Notes: generated by a model from the sequence alone, not told the origin. Positions 39,401 through 47,976 are shown, numbered from the stretch's first letter. The stretch is 64,000 nucleotides of DNA from Saussurea involucrata (GCA_033807775.1 CM066326.1:89380873-89444872); one strand, 5' to 3'. Numbers and translations are program-made.

Positions 39401-41848
39401 TGGTTGGCTTTGCATCCAGGTCAAATACAATCCTTTACAGCCGAATTTTTACATTTTAAAGAATAAAATTCAATTTAGAAGGAATGCTTAATCTAATGGA
39501 AAATAAGACTCACAGACCAACCTCGTCAACTTAGTTGCATTTTTACTTTGTTCAGTGGACCATTTAAAAAGATATAACAAAGAGCTGAAGGTACTTTGAC
39601 ATCTTACTTCTAGAACTTGTTGTTCAACGGTTCGTCCTTCAGAGCCTTTATGACCGCCAACATGTGCAAGATAGCGCATAAGCATCTTAGTAGTCTCAGT
39701 CTTGCCCGCCCCACTTTCACCGCTGACCAAGATTGAGTTACTTTTTCCTCCATTAACCATTTCCCTGATTCATCCCAAGTAAGCATGTCTATGTGATCTA
39801 TTTAGATGATATGTAATACAAAAAATGGAAAATTACCTGAAAGCAAATTCTGCAATTGCAAACACATGAGGACTTAGAGCCCCAAATTGTGCTCCTTTGT
39901 ATTTTTCCATCATGTGATCATCATACAAGTGAGGCAAACTTTGAAATGGGTTAACGGCGATGAGGATATTGCCTGTATAAGTCTGCCATAATGTCAGAGT
40001 ACGATACAATATTATTACAAAGCCTCCCATAGGCCATAGCTGCAGTAATCCAATGGTTTCCCTCACCAGACTGAACTGAACAGAAGTAGAATAGAAAAAT
40101 GAAACTGAAGTTGGAGATCCTCTTACATAGATTTTATCTCGTTGATATCTGATAGATAGGTTATGCAAAACTCCAGGCTCATGCAAATAAGAAAGCTTGG
40201 TCATGTCATCAACTCCACCATCAGGAGTGTCCAACTCTTTGGGGTATACCTTTGATAGTTGCATAACAACCTATAGCCAGTAAAGGGTAAAGTTTATAGA
40301 CATAAGAAATTACGAACCTAGAAGAAGTTTGAACTTTTTATTTCTCATTTTCCAGTATTTTTCAACACTTAAAATCATAACATTATAGTTAAGCCTAAAA
40401 GTGAGTGGTGTCAATTTGAAACTGCTTAGAAGGCTGCATAACAAATTTTTAACTCTATAAGATGCCAAGTAGAACTACTGTCCTTTAAGGATTTCTGGGA
40501 GATTCTTCGTCGGCTTTTTTAGGATCATGGTTCCAAGCATTCATTTAGCCTCAAAGTTGGCTTAGGTGTTGTTCGGTTCGTTTTCTGTTAAGACCTGTAT
40601 GGATATAGTTGTTTGTGTGTTAACAGATAAGTTGTTGTTCGGTTGTTGTGCTGAATAATCAGAAATGACCATTTTACCCCCAGCCTTTATTTTTGTCTAA
40701 ATGAGAGGAGCAGATTGTGTGAGGAAGAGCAACAATAAAAATGTTTAGAGCGACATTGGGTTTTAATCATAGGGTTTTTTATTTAATGGTGGGTAGTTGG
40801 GAGAAGGGTAGATAGGGAATATTAATGGTTGAACCTAGAGGACTCACATTTTTTAGCTGACCGATTCAGCCATGGGCTGACCGAATAAACCGGTTCCGAA
40901 CACCCGGATATGGCTGTGCGAATCAGCCATATCCACCATACAACCCATTAAGCCACAAAGGAACAGGGCCTTAGAGTCATCAGGCAGAACTTGCCAACTT
41001 GACACCATGACTTCCACCTTTTTTCCCAATGAAAGGGTGAACTTGGTAAAAAACCAAAATGAACTGATTTACATTACAAGAATATAAATCAACTTACTTT
41101 CTTCCCATCAGTAGTTCGGATCTCAGCTTCCTTTCCGTCTATTTTCAACACTTCTCCATCAATCCAAGCCACTGATGGGTTTTCCACCCACACTTGAGAG
41201 CCTACGGTGATTTTTTCCGTAATATCCTGAATATATGATTCAGAGACTAATCAGAAGCCAGAAGTATGGTACCAGAAAATGTAAGCAGCATTATGGGGGA
41301 TAAGAAGGAAGCTGATCACATGAATAAGCATTCGAATCATAACAAGTAAACACCCTTATTAGCAAATATAACACACTTTCACCGACTACTGCAAGTTGAC
41401 ATATAAAAATTATCCACATAGTGAATATCAACAAGTAAACCACAAAGATGATCTCAGGAGAATCGTTTATATCCAAAAAAGAAACAGTGTAAAAGTATAT
41501 CTGATTTGCCCCATGGTCGAAAGCAGGAGCTATAATAAAATTTTAGTTCACAATCTAATCTGGTCTTCGAATTACAAGAAAGCATATAATATATTATGCA
41601 ACAAAATCAGCAACATTATAAACTTTTATTGTCATATTCAACGCCTTAAATGATTCACCAAATTATCATTTCAGCATTCTCTGCCTTAGGAATCGTGGGT
41701 CAACCTTTTATAGCATCAAGTATAGGCAAGTAGAAGCAGAGGTCAACAATGAAGAGATATTCTCACAAAGGCAAAGGTAAAAAAAACAATTAACCTGGGT
41801 GATAAGTTGTTCCGAATGATGAGGCCCTACAGACAACTGCATCTGCAT
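9108..41848 (-). CDS. Class XI myosin heavy chain, short-tailed, with amplified coiled-coil exons
   Basis: Plant myosin XI is an actin-based motor that moves organelles and vesicles. Read from 41842, 24 exons give 962 codons of SH3-like N-terminus, motor, IQ neck and first coiled coil with every exon junction in phase. The repeated A and B cassettes and two last exons would add about 538 residues if all were used, giving about 1,500. The start ATG (41842) sits exactly at an acceptor; an in-frame ATG 6 bases upstream (41848) is an alternative, and TAG closes the frame above it. The stop is at 9108. No DIL globular tail is seen between the coiled coil and the stop; usual class XI heavy chains are also near 1,500 residues but end in that tail. 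A tailless plan resembles the XI-J type, but that assignment is inference. Confidence 0.85.
10222..10361 (-). CDS. Myosin XI coiled-coil cassette A6, terminal form
   Basis: 140 bases from GLVESERQRADECEKK to LQEALNR with a strong donor (AATAG/GTAATA) in phase 2. This phase-2 end is required to join the next exon at 9643. It probably keeps the original A-exon end lost from the other copies. Confidence 0.75.
10411..11480. mobile_element. Decayed copia remnants in a myosin intron
   Basis: On the plus strand a TGTTGGAGAG start, a primer-site-like TGGTATCCGAATC near 10541 and a gag-like frame (VNGDNFLCWSQSAEMYI) at about 10700-10760 are visible. On the minus strand, about 11150-11480, RNase H words occur: MHSPKRVHLEAAYHV, SGYCAFVWGNLVTW and SSAEVELRAMA, broken by stops. 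The two parts have opposite orientation, so this is either two insertions or a rearranged one. Confidence 0.6.
12070..12219 (-). CDS. Myosin XI coiled-coil cassette B5
   Basis: 50 codons, phase 0, with the same middle insertion as B4 (VSVENTEK). Acceptor CTTGCAG; donor AAG/GTAGTG. Ends ESLTAEVDNLK. Confidence 0.7.
12828..12938 (-). CDS. Myosin XI coiled-coil cassette A5
   Basis: 37 codons from VLLDSETQRADESEKK to the phase-0 GTACTT position. It adds the KLEE pair lacking in A1-A3 and is closest to A6. Confidence 0.6.
13262..13411 (-). CDS. Myosin XI coiled-coil cassette B4
   Basis: 50 codons, phase 0: TELNEALLSKERDSATDAS to ESLTAEVENLK. It has a 14-15-residue insertion (VSVEDTGK region) relative to B1. 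The acceptor is TAG rather than CAG. Confidence 0.7.
13883..14023 (-). CDS. Myosin XI coiled-coil cassette A4
   Basis: 47 codons from GLLESERQRADALEKK to a phase-0 GTACTT donor. It contains a small internal duplication: ERSILQLQEA is followed by ERRVLQLQ. The donor-like GT of the first copy has changed to AT. Confidence 0.6.
14606..14713 (-). CDS. Myosin XI coiled-coil cassette B3
   Basis: 36 codons, phase 0 on both sides: TELEDGFLAKENESAAEA to NLIAEVENLK, then GTAATG. Closest in length to B1. Confidence 0.7.
15192..15269 (-). pseudogene. Half B cassette, truncated by an internal deletion
   Basis: The first 26 codons of a B exon (TELEDALLAKERESATEASD) are intact behind a good acceptor. The sequence then passes straight into intron sequence (TGCAGAAATG and beyond) that lies further downstream of the B exons at 12070 and 17936. 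The second half of the exon and its donor were deleted, so it is probably skipped. Confidence 0.6.
15488..16982 (+). mobile_element. Second copia remnant, internally deleted, plus strand
   Basis: A short LTR-like block, 15488-15605 (TGTTAGTTAATT to CAGTTACA), is followed at once by TGGTATCAGAGCC, the tRNA-iMet primer site. A GC-rich leader follows. After the MITE at 15964-16599 come pre-integrase and integrase words (CHLGKHTSCS, HSDVWD, DEFSC) with stops, to about 16980. No second LTR was found. It sits where one B cassette has been lost. Confidence 0.65.
15964..16599. mobile_element. MITE with GGGGGCGTTTGGTTC ends, TTA duplication
   Basis: Ends are GGGGGCGTTTGGTTC and its inverse GAACCAAACCGCCCC, flanked by TTA (15961-15963 and 16600-16602). 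The outer parts carry GGAATTGGAA-type words and their complements. The middle is a G-rich simple repeat (GGTGGTGATGATAGGG), which explains the Pro/Thr-rich minus-strand frame there. Nested in the copia remnant. Confidence 0.75.
17936..18112 (-). CDS. Myosin XI cassette B', divergent Ser/Asp-rich form
   Basis: 59 codons between a good acceptor (ATGCAG) and donor (AAG/GTAATG), both phase 0. The first half matches B (SEDALLSREHESAIEASD). The second half has lost the DLTAEVENLK coil end and instead reads a repeated SDSSSDSS acidic-serine run followed by a basic KKVKRHK. The serine/acidic repeats look like casein-kinase-2 sites, and the basic patch could act as a sorting signal; both are inference. 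The frame is open, so the exon may still be used. Confidence 0.5.
18478..18790. mobile_element. hAT-type MITE, 8-bp duplication
   Basis: Ends AGGGGCGGATCCA and TGGATCCACCACTGA are flanked by the same 8 bases, CAATGGGT, at 18470-18477 and 18791-18798, the length expected for hAT elements. It includes a long C run near 18583. Confidence 0.75.
19212..19316 (-). CDS. Myosin XI coiled-coil cassette A3
   Basis: 35 codons from ALLESERQRADESEKKF to the same phase-0 GTACTT position as A1 and A2. It carries a Gly (MNLGKT) inside the heptads. Acceptor GCCTGCAG-type sequence is shared with the other A copies. Confidence 0.55.
19831..20078. mobile_element. MITE family 1 copy
   Basis: Starts GGGCTGTTTGTTTACCTC and ends CAAACAGTCCC, with TAA on the right. 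Inverse orientation to the copy at 3938. Confidence 0.65.
20515..20800. mobile_element. MITE family 2 (GGGGCCGTTTACC ends)
   Basis: Ends GGGGCCGTTCACCAAACAC and GTAAACGGCCCC; the interior is a chain of CTTACC.GGTAAG palindromes. Next to it lies a T/C-rich run (20800-20862) and two copies of a 50-bp GC-rich unit (20883-20965). Confidence 0.65.
21127..21231 (-). CDS. Myosin XI coiled-coil cassette A2
   Basis: 35 codons from ALLESERQRADESEKK to a phase-0 GTACTT donor. If the exon were read past that donor as in A6, it would meet TAA at 21114-21112. Inclusion therefore needs the short form, or else this copy is dead or acts as a poison exon. Confidence 0.5.
21808..21912 (-). CDS. Myosin XI coiled-coil cassette A1
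   Basis: Acceptor GCATGCAG, then ALLESERQRADESER and 20 further codons. The exon can end at AGAATG/GTACTT after 35 codons in phase 0. The longer reading (VLRLQ) has no good donor before a stop. Together with A2 and A3 this gives three A cassettes in a row. Confidence 0.6.
22391..22630. mobile_element. Stowaway-type MITE
   Basis: Begins CTCCCTCCGTCCC and ends GGGACAGAGGGAG, with TA on each side (22389-22390, 22631-22632): the classic Stowaway (Tc1/mariner) signature. A decayed relative without the outer ends is at 43635-43795. Confidence 0.88.
23007..23420. mobile_element. MITE with GGGTCTGTTTGGTTGCAGGA ends
   Basis: The left end is inverted at the right as CCTGCAAACCAAACGGACCC. The interior is built from GGATTTGGATT words. 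Flanking bases (TTT and TTA) are an imperfect 3-bp duplication. Confidence 0.65.
23813..24086. mobile_element. MITE family 2 copy
   Basis: GGAGCCGTTTACC at the left and GTAAACGGCCCCC at the right, with TAA on the left flank. Internal GGTAAG palindromes as at 20515. Confidence 0.65.
24291..24605. repeat. TGGCTGTTTGGTTGG MITE-like repeat
   Basis: The left part CTAAGTGGCTGTTTGGTT and the right part GTTAACAAAAGGGCCCTAAG form weak inverted ends. Similar words occur at 40564-40975. Decayed. Confidence 0.4.
24757..25020. mobile_element. MITE family 1 copy, right end decayed
   Basis: Starts GGGGTTGTTTGTTTACCTC behind TAA (24754-24756). The body matches the copy at 19831, but the last 20 bases no longer match the family end. 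Confidence 0.6.
25500..25604 (-). CDS. Myosin XI coiled-coil cassette B1
   Basis: 35 codons, exactly five heptads. Starts TELEKSLLAKENEF and ends DSLAAEVEDLK before GTAATG; both junctions are phase 0. This is the canonical class XI segment just before the A-type exon, so it is probably the ancestral B. The intron sequence upstream of it is repeated upstream of every other B cassette. Confidence 0.8.
26196..26652. mobile_element. MITE with AGGGGTGTAAACGAG ends and 10-bp duplication
   Basis: Ends AGGGGTGTAAACGAG and CTCGTTTACACCCCT are flanked by identical AGCCATACAT (26186-26195, 26653-26662). A 10-bp duplication points to a Mutator-like source. The interior is almost entirely permutations of GCTCGAG and CGAGTCGA. 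Confidence 0.8.
26726..26824 (-). CDS. Myosin XI: first coiled-coil exon
   Basis: 33 codons after the neck, beginning AARETGVLQSAKEQLEQQ. VEELTRRL is the usual class XI entry into the dimerising coiled coil. Acceptor and donor (AAGAAG/GTAACA) are canonical and phase 0. Confidence 0.85.
27484..27736. mobile_element. MITE family 2, best-preserved copy
   Basis: Ends GGGGCCGTTTACC and GGTAAACGGCCCC, flanked by TAA on both sides (27481-27483, 27737-27739). It carries repeated CTTACCGGGTAAG palindromes. Confidence 0.8.
27821..30232 (-). CDS. Myosin XI: converter end and six-IQ neck exons
   Basis: Exons 29019-28842, 28221-28016 and 27940-27821 encode residues 727-894. IGKSAVFLRAG closes the converter. 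Six IQ repeats follow, spaced 23-25 residues apart, starting at AIIVIQ, AVALQT, STKIQT, VVLIQT, ATRIEA and VTTQCG. This is the class XI norm and binds six calmodulin-type light chains. In IQ5 the key Gln is Glu (residue 854, last codon of exon 28016), and IQ6 has TTQ. The donor after that Glu is GTCAGT, which is usable but not ideal. An alternative donor 13 bases downstream would shift the frame. Confidence 0.8.
28397..28783. mobile_element. MITE with GGTGGCGTTTGGTT ends
   Basis: Left end GGTGGCGTTTGGTT and right end GAACCAAACGCCAC. The body is rich in GGAATGGAAT words, as in the element at 15964, so the two belong to one superfamily. Lies in the intron between IQ exons. Confidence 0.65.
30233..41842 (-). 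CDS. Myosin XI: N-terminal and motor-domain exons
   Basis: Exons: 41842-41795, 41226-41098, 40270-40127, 39982-39837, 39764-39608, 37262-37204, 37103-36944, 36857-36708, 36627-36491, 36139-35993, 35282-35181, 35083-35026, 34931-34830, 33731-33694, 31623-31497, 31409-31239, 30695-30564, 30484-30375, 30293-30233. They encode residues 1-726. VGSQVWVENP marks the SH3-like domain. ATPase motifs are complete: P-loop GESGAGKT at 171-178, switch I NNNSSRFGK at 224-232 and switch II DIYGFE at 449-454. HYAGEV and the actin-binding PHYIRCVKPN segment follow. No lesion is seen, so the motor should be functional. Exon 36627-36491 ends before a GTGTGT donor, chosen because it restores the conserved MCDL. 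Confidence 0.88.
30870..31180. repeat. GTGTTTGGTATGC repeat in a motor intron
   Basis: GTGTGTTTGGTATGCAGAC at the left is mirrored by GTACCAAACACACC at the right. The body holds CTGTTCTGTCCAG-type words related to those near 22190-22280 and 62950-63020. No coding. Confidence 0.5.
31710..31948. repeat. MITE family 1 relic
   Basis: The body matches 3938-4221 (GGCAGTTTCTGAATGGTTTGG to CGATTCAGAGG), but both extreme ends have decayed. Confidence 0.5.
32332..33428. mobile_element. Palindromic-core MITE, split by a second element
   Basis: About 90 bp at the left (CAGGGGAAAACCTC, ACACCCTGG, CATCTGGACGGTATGCAC) is inverted at the right. The same family is at 6463-6741. The element at 32505-33330 is inserted in it. 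An AT then GT microsatellite (33430-33474) follows. Confidence 0.65.
32505..33330. mobile_element. Nested MITE with AGGCTTGTAAACG ends and 10-bp duplication
   Basis: Ends AGGCTTGTAAACG and CGTTTACACGCCT are flanked by identical AATTACATGT (32495-32504, 33331-33340). Long flanks are permutations of GAACGAACA/TTCGTTCG around an AT-rich core. Same end type and duplication length as 26196-26652. Confidence 0.8.
35361..35934. mobile_element. Tandem dimer of MITE family 2
   Basis: Two family-2 bodies lie head to tail (boundary near 35660), with GGGGCCGTTTACC at the far left and GGTAAACGGCCCC at the far right. A single TTA duplication (35358-35360, 35935-35937) brackets the pair, so the dimer may have moved as one unit. 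Confidence 0.6.
36229..36440. repeat. GAGAAGTTGAGG-family element
   Basis: Inverse relative of the element at 5123-5335; starts GGTTCCGGTGAGAAG and ends CACACGATCCTTCGCC. It lies in the intron between exons 36491 and 36139. Confidence 0.55.
37263..39607. other. Largest motor-domain intron
   Basis: 2.3 kb without exons. Holds LTR-like AT-rich sequence near 38330-38760 (with CCCTATATAATGG) and a 100-bp GC-rich patch near 39200-39290. A short TGG/TTTGG simple repeat is at about 39305-39400. No clear element ends. Confidence 0.4.
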
Positions 41849-42900
41849 GATACTCAACTAAGAAAGTTTCTCTTGAATTTTTGTCATGTTGAATACTTGA
41901 GTAATACTACAATTTATCACTCATGAGTCAACAACATGGCTAAATCTCTACCCAAGAGGTAGCACATTTGGTTCCATAATCTTGTAAAAGGAAAGGCATA
42001 ATATATTTGTATATAGGTTCCATATACCAATAAGTTCATGACAAGTGACGACCATCAGCTTTATCGTGATTGAATTAATTGGTCATGGTCTCATGCAACA
42101 TGGATAAAAGTCTTCACACAATGTACACTCTTAAACAAAAAGATAAGGTTTGATCATTGTCGTAAACTTAATTACAAGTAATTGAAAAGAATAACTAACA
42201 GACATGCGTAATTACATACCATCATTGTTAAACGATGCGATCCATCACTATTTTACAATGCCCTGATCTGAATACTGACGTCAGATCTATTCACCGTGAA
42301 AACGCGAGTGCATTACATGACCCATGCCACGAAATTAAACATTCCTAATAAATAACATTAACATTAGCTCAATAGCTTCCGTATATACACAAATTATAAT
42401 GCGAACGGCAGGTTACAAGTACACATACCCTCTAATAAATTTCTAAATCAACGTTCTTCGTCCACTTCGAATCCCTCCATTTTTTCCCCATTTTTCACAT
42501 CGAAAATCCAAATCGATCTTCCAGGATCTCAAATCAAGCACAACACCGCGCTCACAAATTCGTGAAACGACAAATAGAAAAAAAAATAACAAAATCAGCG
42601 TTTCCCTGCTGAAGTGTAGAAACGATTGACGGCAAAAATGGATATATCGAATCCGGCGAACGTAGAGAGAGACGTTGATGATGAGTTGGAGAGTGAAACT
42701 GGAAAATTGCGAATTGGATTGGACCGGTTTGGGTTGTGATGTCGTGGCGGACGATCTGTGAGACATGGTTTGATTGGAAACCCTAGAGATTCGGAGCCGA
42801 TTGATTCACCGTACAAATTCGCCGATTTGTTGGAGCTCTTTGTGGTTCTCTTCATCGAATCATCTCTCTCTTCGGATCCTATGAAATCGCGCCATTCATA
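41843..42900 (-). other. Probable myosin 5' leader with intron
   Basis: An exon ending at a GTATGT donor near 42429 and the acceptor at 41843 bracket a 586-base leader intron. The upstream exon holds an 86-codon open frame from an ATG at 42855 to 42595 (Ser/Asn/Arg-rich, not recognised), which would be an upstream ORF if transcribed. CT-rich sequence at 42850-42880 suits a leader or promoter. No TATA box was fixed with confidence. Confidence 0.5.
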
Positions 42901-44112
42901 GAATCAAAATCAACGGATTTGGAATGTGAATCTGATCAGATCACCCTGTAACGGGTCATTCAGGTTTTAAAATTTGGTTTCTTAAAAGTTAAAAGTAAGA
43001 GAAAATTAGGTTTTTAGTCCCTGGGATTTGTTGAAAGTTTCTATTTTAATCCCTGTAGTTTTAAAGTTATAATTTTCATCCTTCATTGTTTATAATTAAA
43101 CATGTTTAATTTCTGAAATTATAATTTTTGGTAAACATGTTTGATTGTGTTGTAATTGGAACTAGAGTAATAAAACAAGGTGATAGGAAATAATTTTGAA
43201 AGTACAATGCTGTAATGAGAAATGTCACGTCAGCACCATAGTACATGTGGACAACCCTATGTGGACAATGAGGTGGCATGAAAACCTGGTGTAGTATATA
43301 AATTTAAAGCATAATGCTATAATGGGTAAATATTTTAAAGTACAATGCCCTAATAAAAAACAAATTGAAAGTACATTGTTGTAATAAGAAAAAATGAAAG
43401 TACAATGCTATAATAAGGAAATAAATGAAAGTAGGTTGCTATTTTGCGCATTTTGCCCTTAATTAATTTTTTTGGTTTTATAATTTAACAGGAGGACTTA
43501 GCTTCAAGAATGAAAATATAAATGAATTACAAATCATAAAGACGGAAATTTTTTAATTTGGAAACTACATGAAAGAAATCCGTAATTTTTAATAAACCAC
43601 ATGGACAAAAATACATATTTTACTCTAAAAGAAAATGACACACAATTTCAAAAATATGCAATTATTACATTTTTTAAATAAACAAACGATGCTTTTACCC
43701 TTAATAATAGAGAGATGAATGTTTTTCCTCTCATAATTGTTGAGAGAATATGAAAGGGGAAACTTACTTTTTAAAATAGACACTTATTTTGAGACAATGA
43801 AACTACAGGGACCAAATAACGGATCTCGTTCTTATTTTATAAATTTTGATGAGCTAAATCTAAGTGGTTACATTTTCTTAATCAGATGGGTGATGGGTCC
43901 CTAATGAAACTACATATACCCAGCTTGTTAATTCATTAAAGGAGTTGGCTCATTAAAAACTGCAATCATAAGGATTCAACTCGTTAAAAAATATTACTAC
44001 AATGATTCAGTTCGTTAAAAGGTGCAACTTCAAAAACACGATTTGTTAAGTTTTCAGAATAAAAACGTAATTCACTAAAGACACCAACACATATAGAGAA
44101 AACATGTAATAA
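42901..44112. other. Intergenic region 5' of the myosin
   Basis: No gene. Four loose copies of AAAGTACAATGCTATAATAAG lie at about 43198-43440. A decayed Stowaway body is at 43635-43795. A 28-base stretch, TTCACTAAAGACACCAACAC plus neighbours, at about 44071-44098 recurs near 59283-59310 on the other side of the LTR nest. Confidence 0.45.
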
Positions 44113-45355
44113 TGTAACACCTCGAAAATTTCATTGTCTTTGTAGTTTAGTTTGAATGAATGTTTAAAATAATGGGAAGGTAATTATTTTAAATAGAATG
44201 TCGAGAAGGGGTAAAATGGTATTTGACCCAAAGTTTAAGTTTATTGTGGAACTTGAAACTTGGAGGTTAAATTGGTCATTATTTGAAAGTTGTGTTTGTA
44301 TATAAAGTAAGGGTCGGCTAATTAAGAAGTTATCTCAATTGATGTTGTTTTGAAGTCGGTCTAAAAGAAGAAGCAGAGAGAATCAAGTTTGAAGCTTAAT
44401 CGGTAAGAATTGATAACCCTTTTCAATTCCAATTTACTGAGATTGATAGTTGGAGTAAAGTTTGGCTTTTATTAGATTTTGATTTAGTGAGAATCGAGTT
44501 GGATATTGGAGTACTGGATCCAAAGGCTTTGCAAAAGAGTATTTGAATCATGTTTGCTAAGGTGGTTCATCTCTTTGATTAATCTTAGGTGATACCATCT
44601 AATTCATGTATGATTTGAGTTTAGAAATGGTATTGGTAGACTTTGGTTACTGTTTTTAGGAAGATATCTCAACTGGTTCGTAGAATTGTACTAAAAATTG
44701 AGGCGCAGAGTGAAGTCCCGGTATTAAAGTCCTGGTGTCGAGTCCCGGATTTGGTTCCGGATCCGGTATGCGAATGGGATCCGGTCTCATTTGGGATCCG
44801 GTCTCATTTGGGATCCGGTTTCGAATGGGATCCGGTCTCATTTGGGGTCTCGGTTCCGAACAGTTCCGGATCGGTACCGGATTTGGGTAAGTTCCGGATT
44901 GGTACCGGATTCCGGATGAGGATCCGGATGTTTTACTGGATTTCGATTAAGATCCAGAAATGGGGTTCCGGACTTGGGGGTTTTCCAGATTTTGTTACCA
45001 GATACTGAATGTGATTCTGGATGGTTCCGGACTTTGATTTCGGAATACTTTTCCGGATGAGTTTTCCGGATAGTTCTGGGATTTGGGTTCTGGATAAGGG
45101 ATTTTTCCGGATATAGTTTCCGGATGAGTTATCTGCTTAAGCTTTTCTAAAATAAAAAGTTGTAGGGGCGCTGCCCCCAAACCCCGCAAGGGCGTTGCCC
45201 CTTGACCCCATCCGCTAACCGGGTAGCGGAACCCCCGTGCTAAGTCGTCGAAGAGGGACAATTGAGAATAAGGGTATGATATTATTTGGGATTCTCAACT
45301 TTGAGAATATGATATGAAATGTTTGTGCATTCGAGTAAATATACACGTATGCTAG

Positions 45356-46305
45356 TGTTGGTCCCGAGAGGGTTATACAAGTTTGTAGAAGGGGGGGTTG
45401 AATACAAACACACAGATTTTTACTTTCTAAATTGTTTATTGATATAATCAAACAATTTACAACTTGTTGCGGAACAAGATTAAGGATTAACCTAATCTAA
45501 ACAAGTTAAGAACACTAAGTTTCTTGCACTAGAATTAAGACAGAAGGAGATAAGAATACTACGAATAATATTCTAACACTAAGAGAGAAAGAAGAAGATG
45601 GTCGAGCGCTTCATTTCTGAAGTAGGGTTCTTCTTATATATTGCATGCATTTAATGCAAAGCAATATACCTTTACACGTTGCAGCAGCTGATTGGTTGCA
45701 TGGTTTGACCTTTGTAGACAACCTTAGTAGCCGCATGGTGTACAGTGTAGAATCAGAGTTGGTTGTACGATTCTAGACAGAAGGGATGTCCTTTCTGACA
45801 TTATCGTACGGAGACGTGCAAGGGGGAAAGACAAAAGTAACTTGTAGAGGAAGACTTCATGATCAGCGATTACTGAACAGTACTTTATCAGCGAGTGACA
45901 AAGTTCAGCGATGGCTGAAGTCTTCTACTTGTAACTTCACGTTGAGTGGACAATTCTTGGCTTTGCTGATATCCGCATCAGTTCATTGGTAGACTTGTCG
46001 CTGTTCTTGAGATTGATCTTCGACTTCAGCGTAGAACATAGTTGACGTGAAACTTGTCTTCAGGGATCATAAGTAAACAACTAAACTATCAGCGATCATC
46101 AATAAGACTGAACAGGCTCAGAGCTTATAGATGAACAGAGTTCGCTGAATGGTAAAATTAAAGAGCATGAGTTTCCTATCAGCGGTACTGTTAGAGACAT
46201 AGTACTTATCAGCGATAGTGAAACTCTAATACATATTGTCTACTTACAATTTCCACTAAGTGTTTTAAAGGGTCATTATCAAATCACCGAGGGTTTGGAT
46301 CAACA
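45356..46305 (-). repeat. Copia 3' LTR
   Basis: 950 bp, TGTTGG to ATCAACA, with a 5-base TGTTG/CAACA terminal inverted repeat. Downstream LTR in the minus-strand reading. Confidence 0.95.
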
Positions 46306-46320
46306 ATCTCCCCCTATTTG
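46306..46320 (-). other. Copia polypurine tract
   Basis: Minus-strand AATAGGGGGAGAT directly before the 3' LTR, the expected plus-strand priming site. Confidence 0.88.
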
Positions 46321-46635
46321 ATATTGACTTAGCAACTGAGAAAATTGCTAAATATGAAAACATGAGGATAAAAAGAACTTATAAAATATTTGTCCCTTTT
46401 ACTGTTTTCTGGGATCTTTTCAGTACTGATGGAGTAAACTACATTCGCTGAAATTTTTCTTCAAACTTCGTAAAGGTTACAAAGGGAAGTGGAAAAATTA
46501 CAAGTACATCAAATAGTAATTACAAGTACAAAAGATATTAGCTGCTAAAGAAAGAGGAATTACAAGGCAATCCTATCAGCTATAAGGTTCTTCCTTAACG
46601 AGAAGTTCATCAAGGGTCTTTGATGTGGGAATCAT

Positions 46636-47818
46636 TCAGTCAGGGACCTTTACTCCTTGATCTCGTTTGTTTTTTGCTTCTTCAAAGATCAAGGGCTTGA
46701 GGTATCGTGCCTGAAGGTCGTGTCTGAATTCACACAAATAGATGAGATCCTTGAGTTGTTCGATGGGAATAATGGGAAGCTCGGAGATGCGTTGAAAGCG
46801 TTGACGTCCATCATAGTCATGAAAGAATATCCCATAGGGTTCGCTTATGACTTTTCCAGGGATGAATTTTTCACCAGGGGGCAGGGAGGTGTCAAGCGCT
46901 GAAAGGTCAGGTTCAGGACCAAGTACTTCAGCACGTGAGAAACCAATACCTGTTTCGTTCCAGATAGGAGGACCTGAATCTGAAGGTTTTGTCTTTTTCT
47001 TTGCAGAGGCCCTTCTTTGTTGAGTTTGAATAGGAGGAGGAGGAATATCCACAGCAGAAGAAACCAAGTTGATCTGAGAATTTATAATCTTCTCGACATG
47101 GCTCTTATATTGTGAGCGAGATCGCTGAATGGCTATTCGCATTTCCAACCATTCAGAGAGACCGTACTTCTTGATTGTAGCAGCATAGATGTGTTGCATG
47201 GAACCATCTTCTCTGAATATGTCAACTTCAACGACAGGAACACATATGGTCGATTTTCCCTTGATAAGTACCTTGTTGATTCTGGATGGCCGAGATCGAT
47301 AGTTCAGTCTTTCTTTGCACCATTCCAAAGTAGAATCAGATACCTTGGTCTTTTCGTCAACGATCTTCTGGGCGTCTTCCCATAACTGATGTTGGACTTC
47401 AATGGGAGTTCTTTTCAGTTCAGGGTCTTTCACCGATTGTTGGGCAAGCTGGATGGCGAGGGCCTTATCTTTCTCTTCAGCTTCCCTTCGTTCGGCGAGT
47501 AACCTTTCAGCTCTGAGGTGATCAGTGTATTCTTTCCTTGACAGTCTGAACTTGGGAGCAGGGACTTTGTCACGAGGAAGGATGATTCGCTGATCCTCAA
47601 GCTTCTTGATCATTTCATCTCTCTTTTTCTGATCCTCTTCACTTAGCTTTTGAGGAGCCAAGGAAGGTCTGTTTTTGTGAGAGAGCAGTTGTTCTTCAGG
47701 TTCATCGGTCTCAGTGATTAAATCCAAGACCGGGATTATTTCTTCAGCTCTCTTGTGGCTAGGATTATTGGAGTTGTAGCAGGAGAGTCTTCATCAGGAT
47801 CCTCAAATAGGGGAGAGG
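46636..47818 (-). pseudogene. Accessory gene, C-terminal segment
   Basis: After the putative intron, FEDPDEDSPATTPIIL is open. A frame change near 47745 leads to 363 codons ending VKVPD at 46636. Residues 25-115 of that frame are charged and helical (SEEDQKKRDEMIKKLEDQ; RLLAERREAEEKDKALAIQL). A more globular block follows (VVEVDIFREDGSMQH, YGLSEWLEMRIAIQRS) and a Pro/Lys linker. I do not recognise the fold. Together with ORF 1 it probably made one protein of about 1,200 residues. Confidence 0.5.
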
Positions 47819-47976
47819 ACTAGCTGAAACACATCGATCGCTTAAATGAGATCATTTGGGAAGAAAGAGAGAGAAAAGAATGGGGTTTAAGTGTATAGAG
47901 GTTTTATGGAGAGGATAATTGAGATTGATAAGGGGTAGAGGAGGGATGCAGTATAAGGGAAGAGGAAATATTGTAC

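Noticed and set aside
41291..42420. Further coding exons upstream of the 41842 start
   Set aside because: Open frames here are short and AT-rich with no match to the myosin N-terminus; TAG closes the frame above the ATG.
45786..45992. 68-codon plus-strand frame repeated at 57731-57934
   Set aside because: It is the same stretch in both copia LTRs, on the strand opposite to the element, with no support for coding.
46657..46902. Plus-strand frames overlapping the copia coding region
   Set aside because: They are complements of the well-supported minus-strand retroelement frames.
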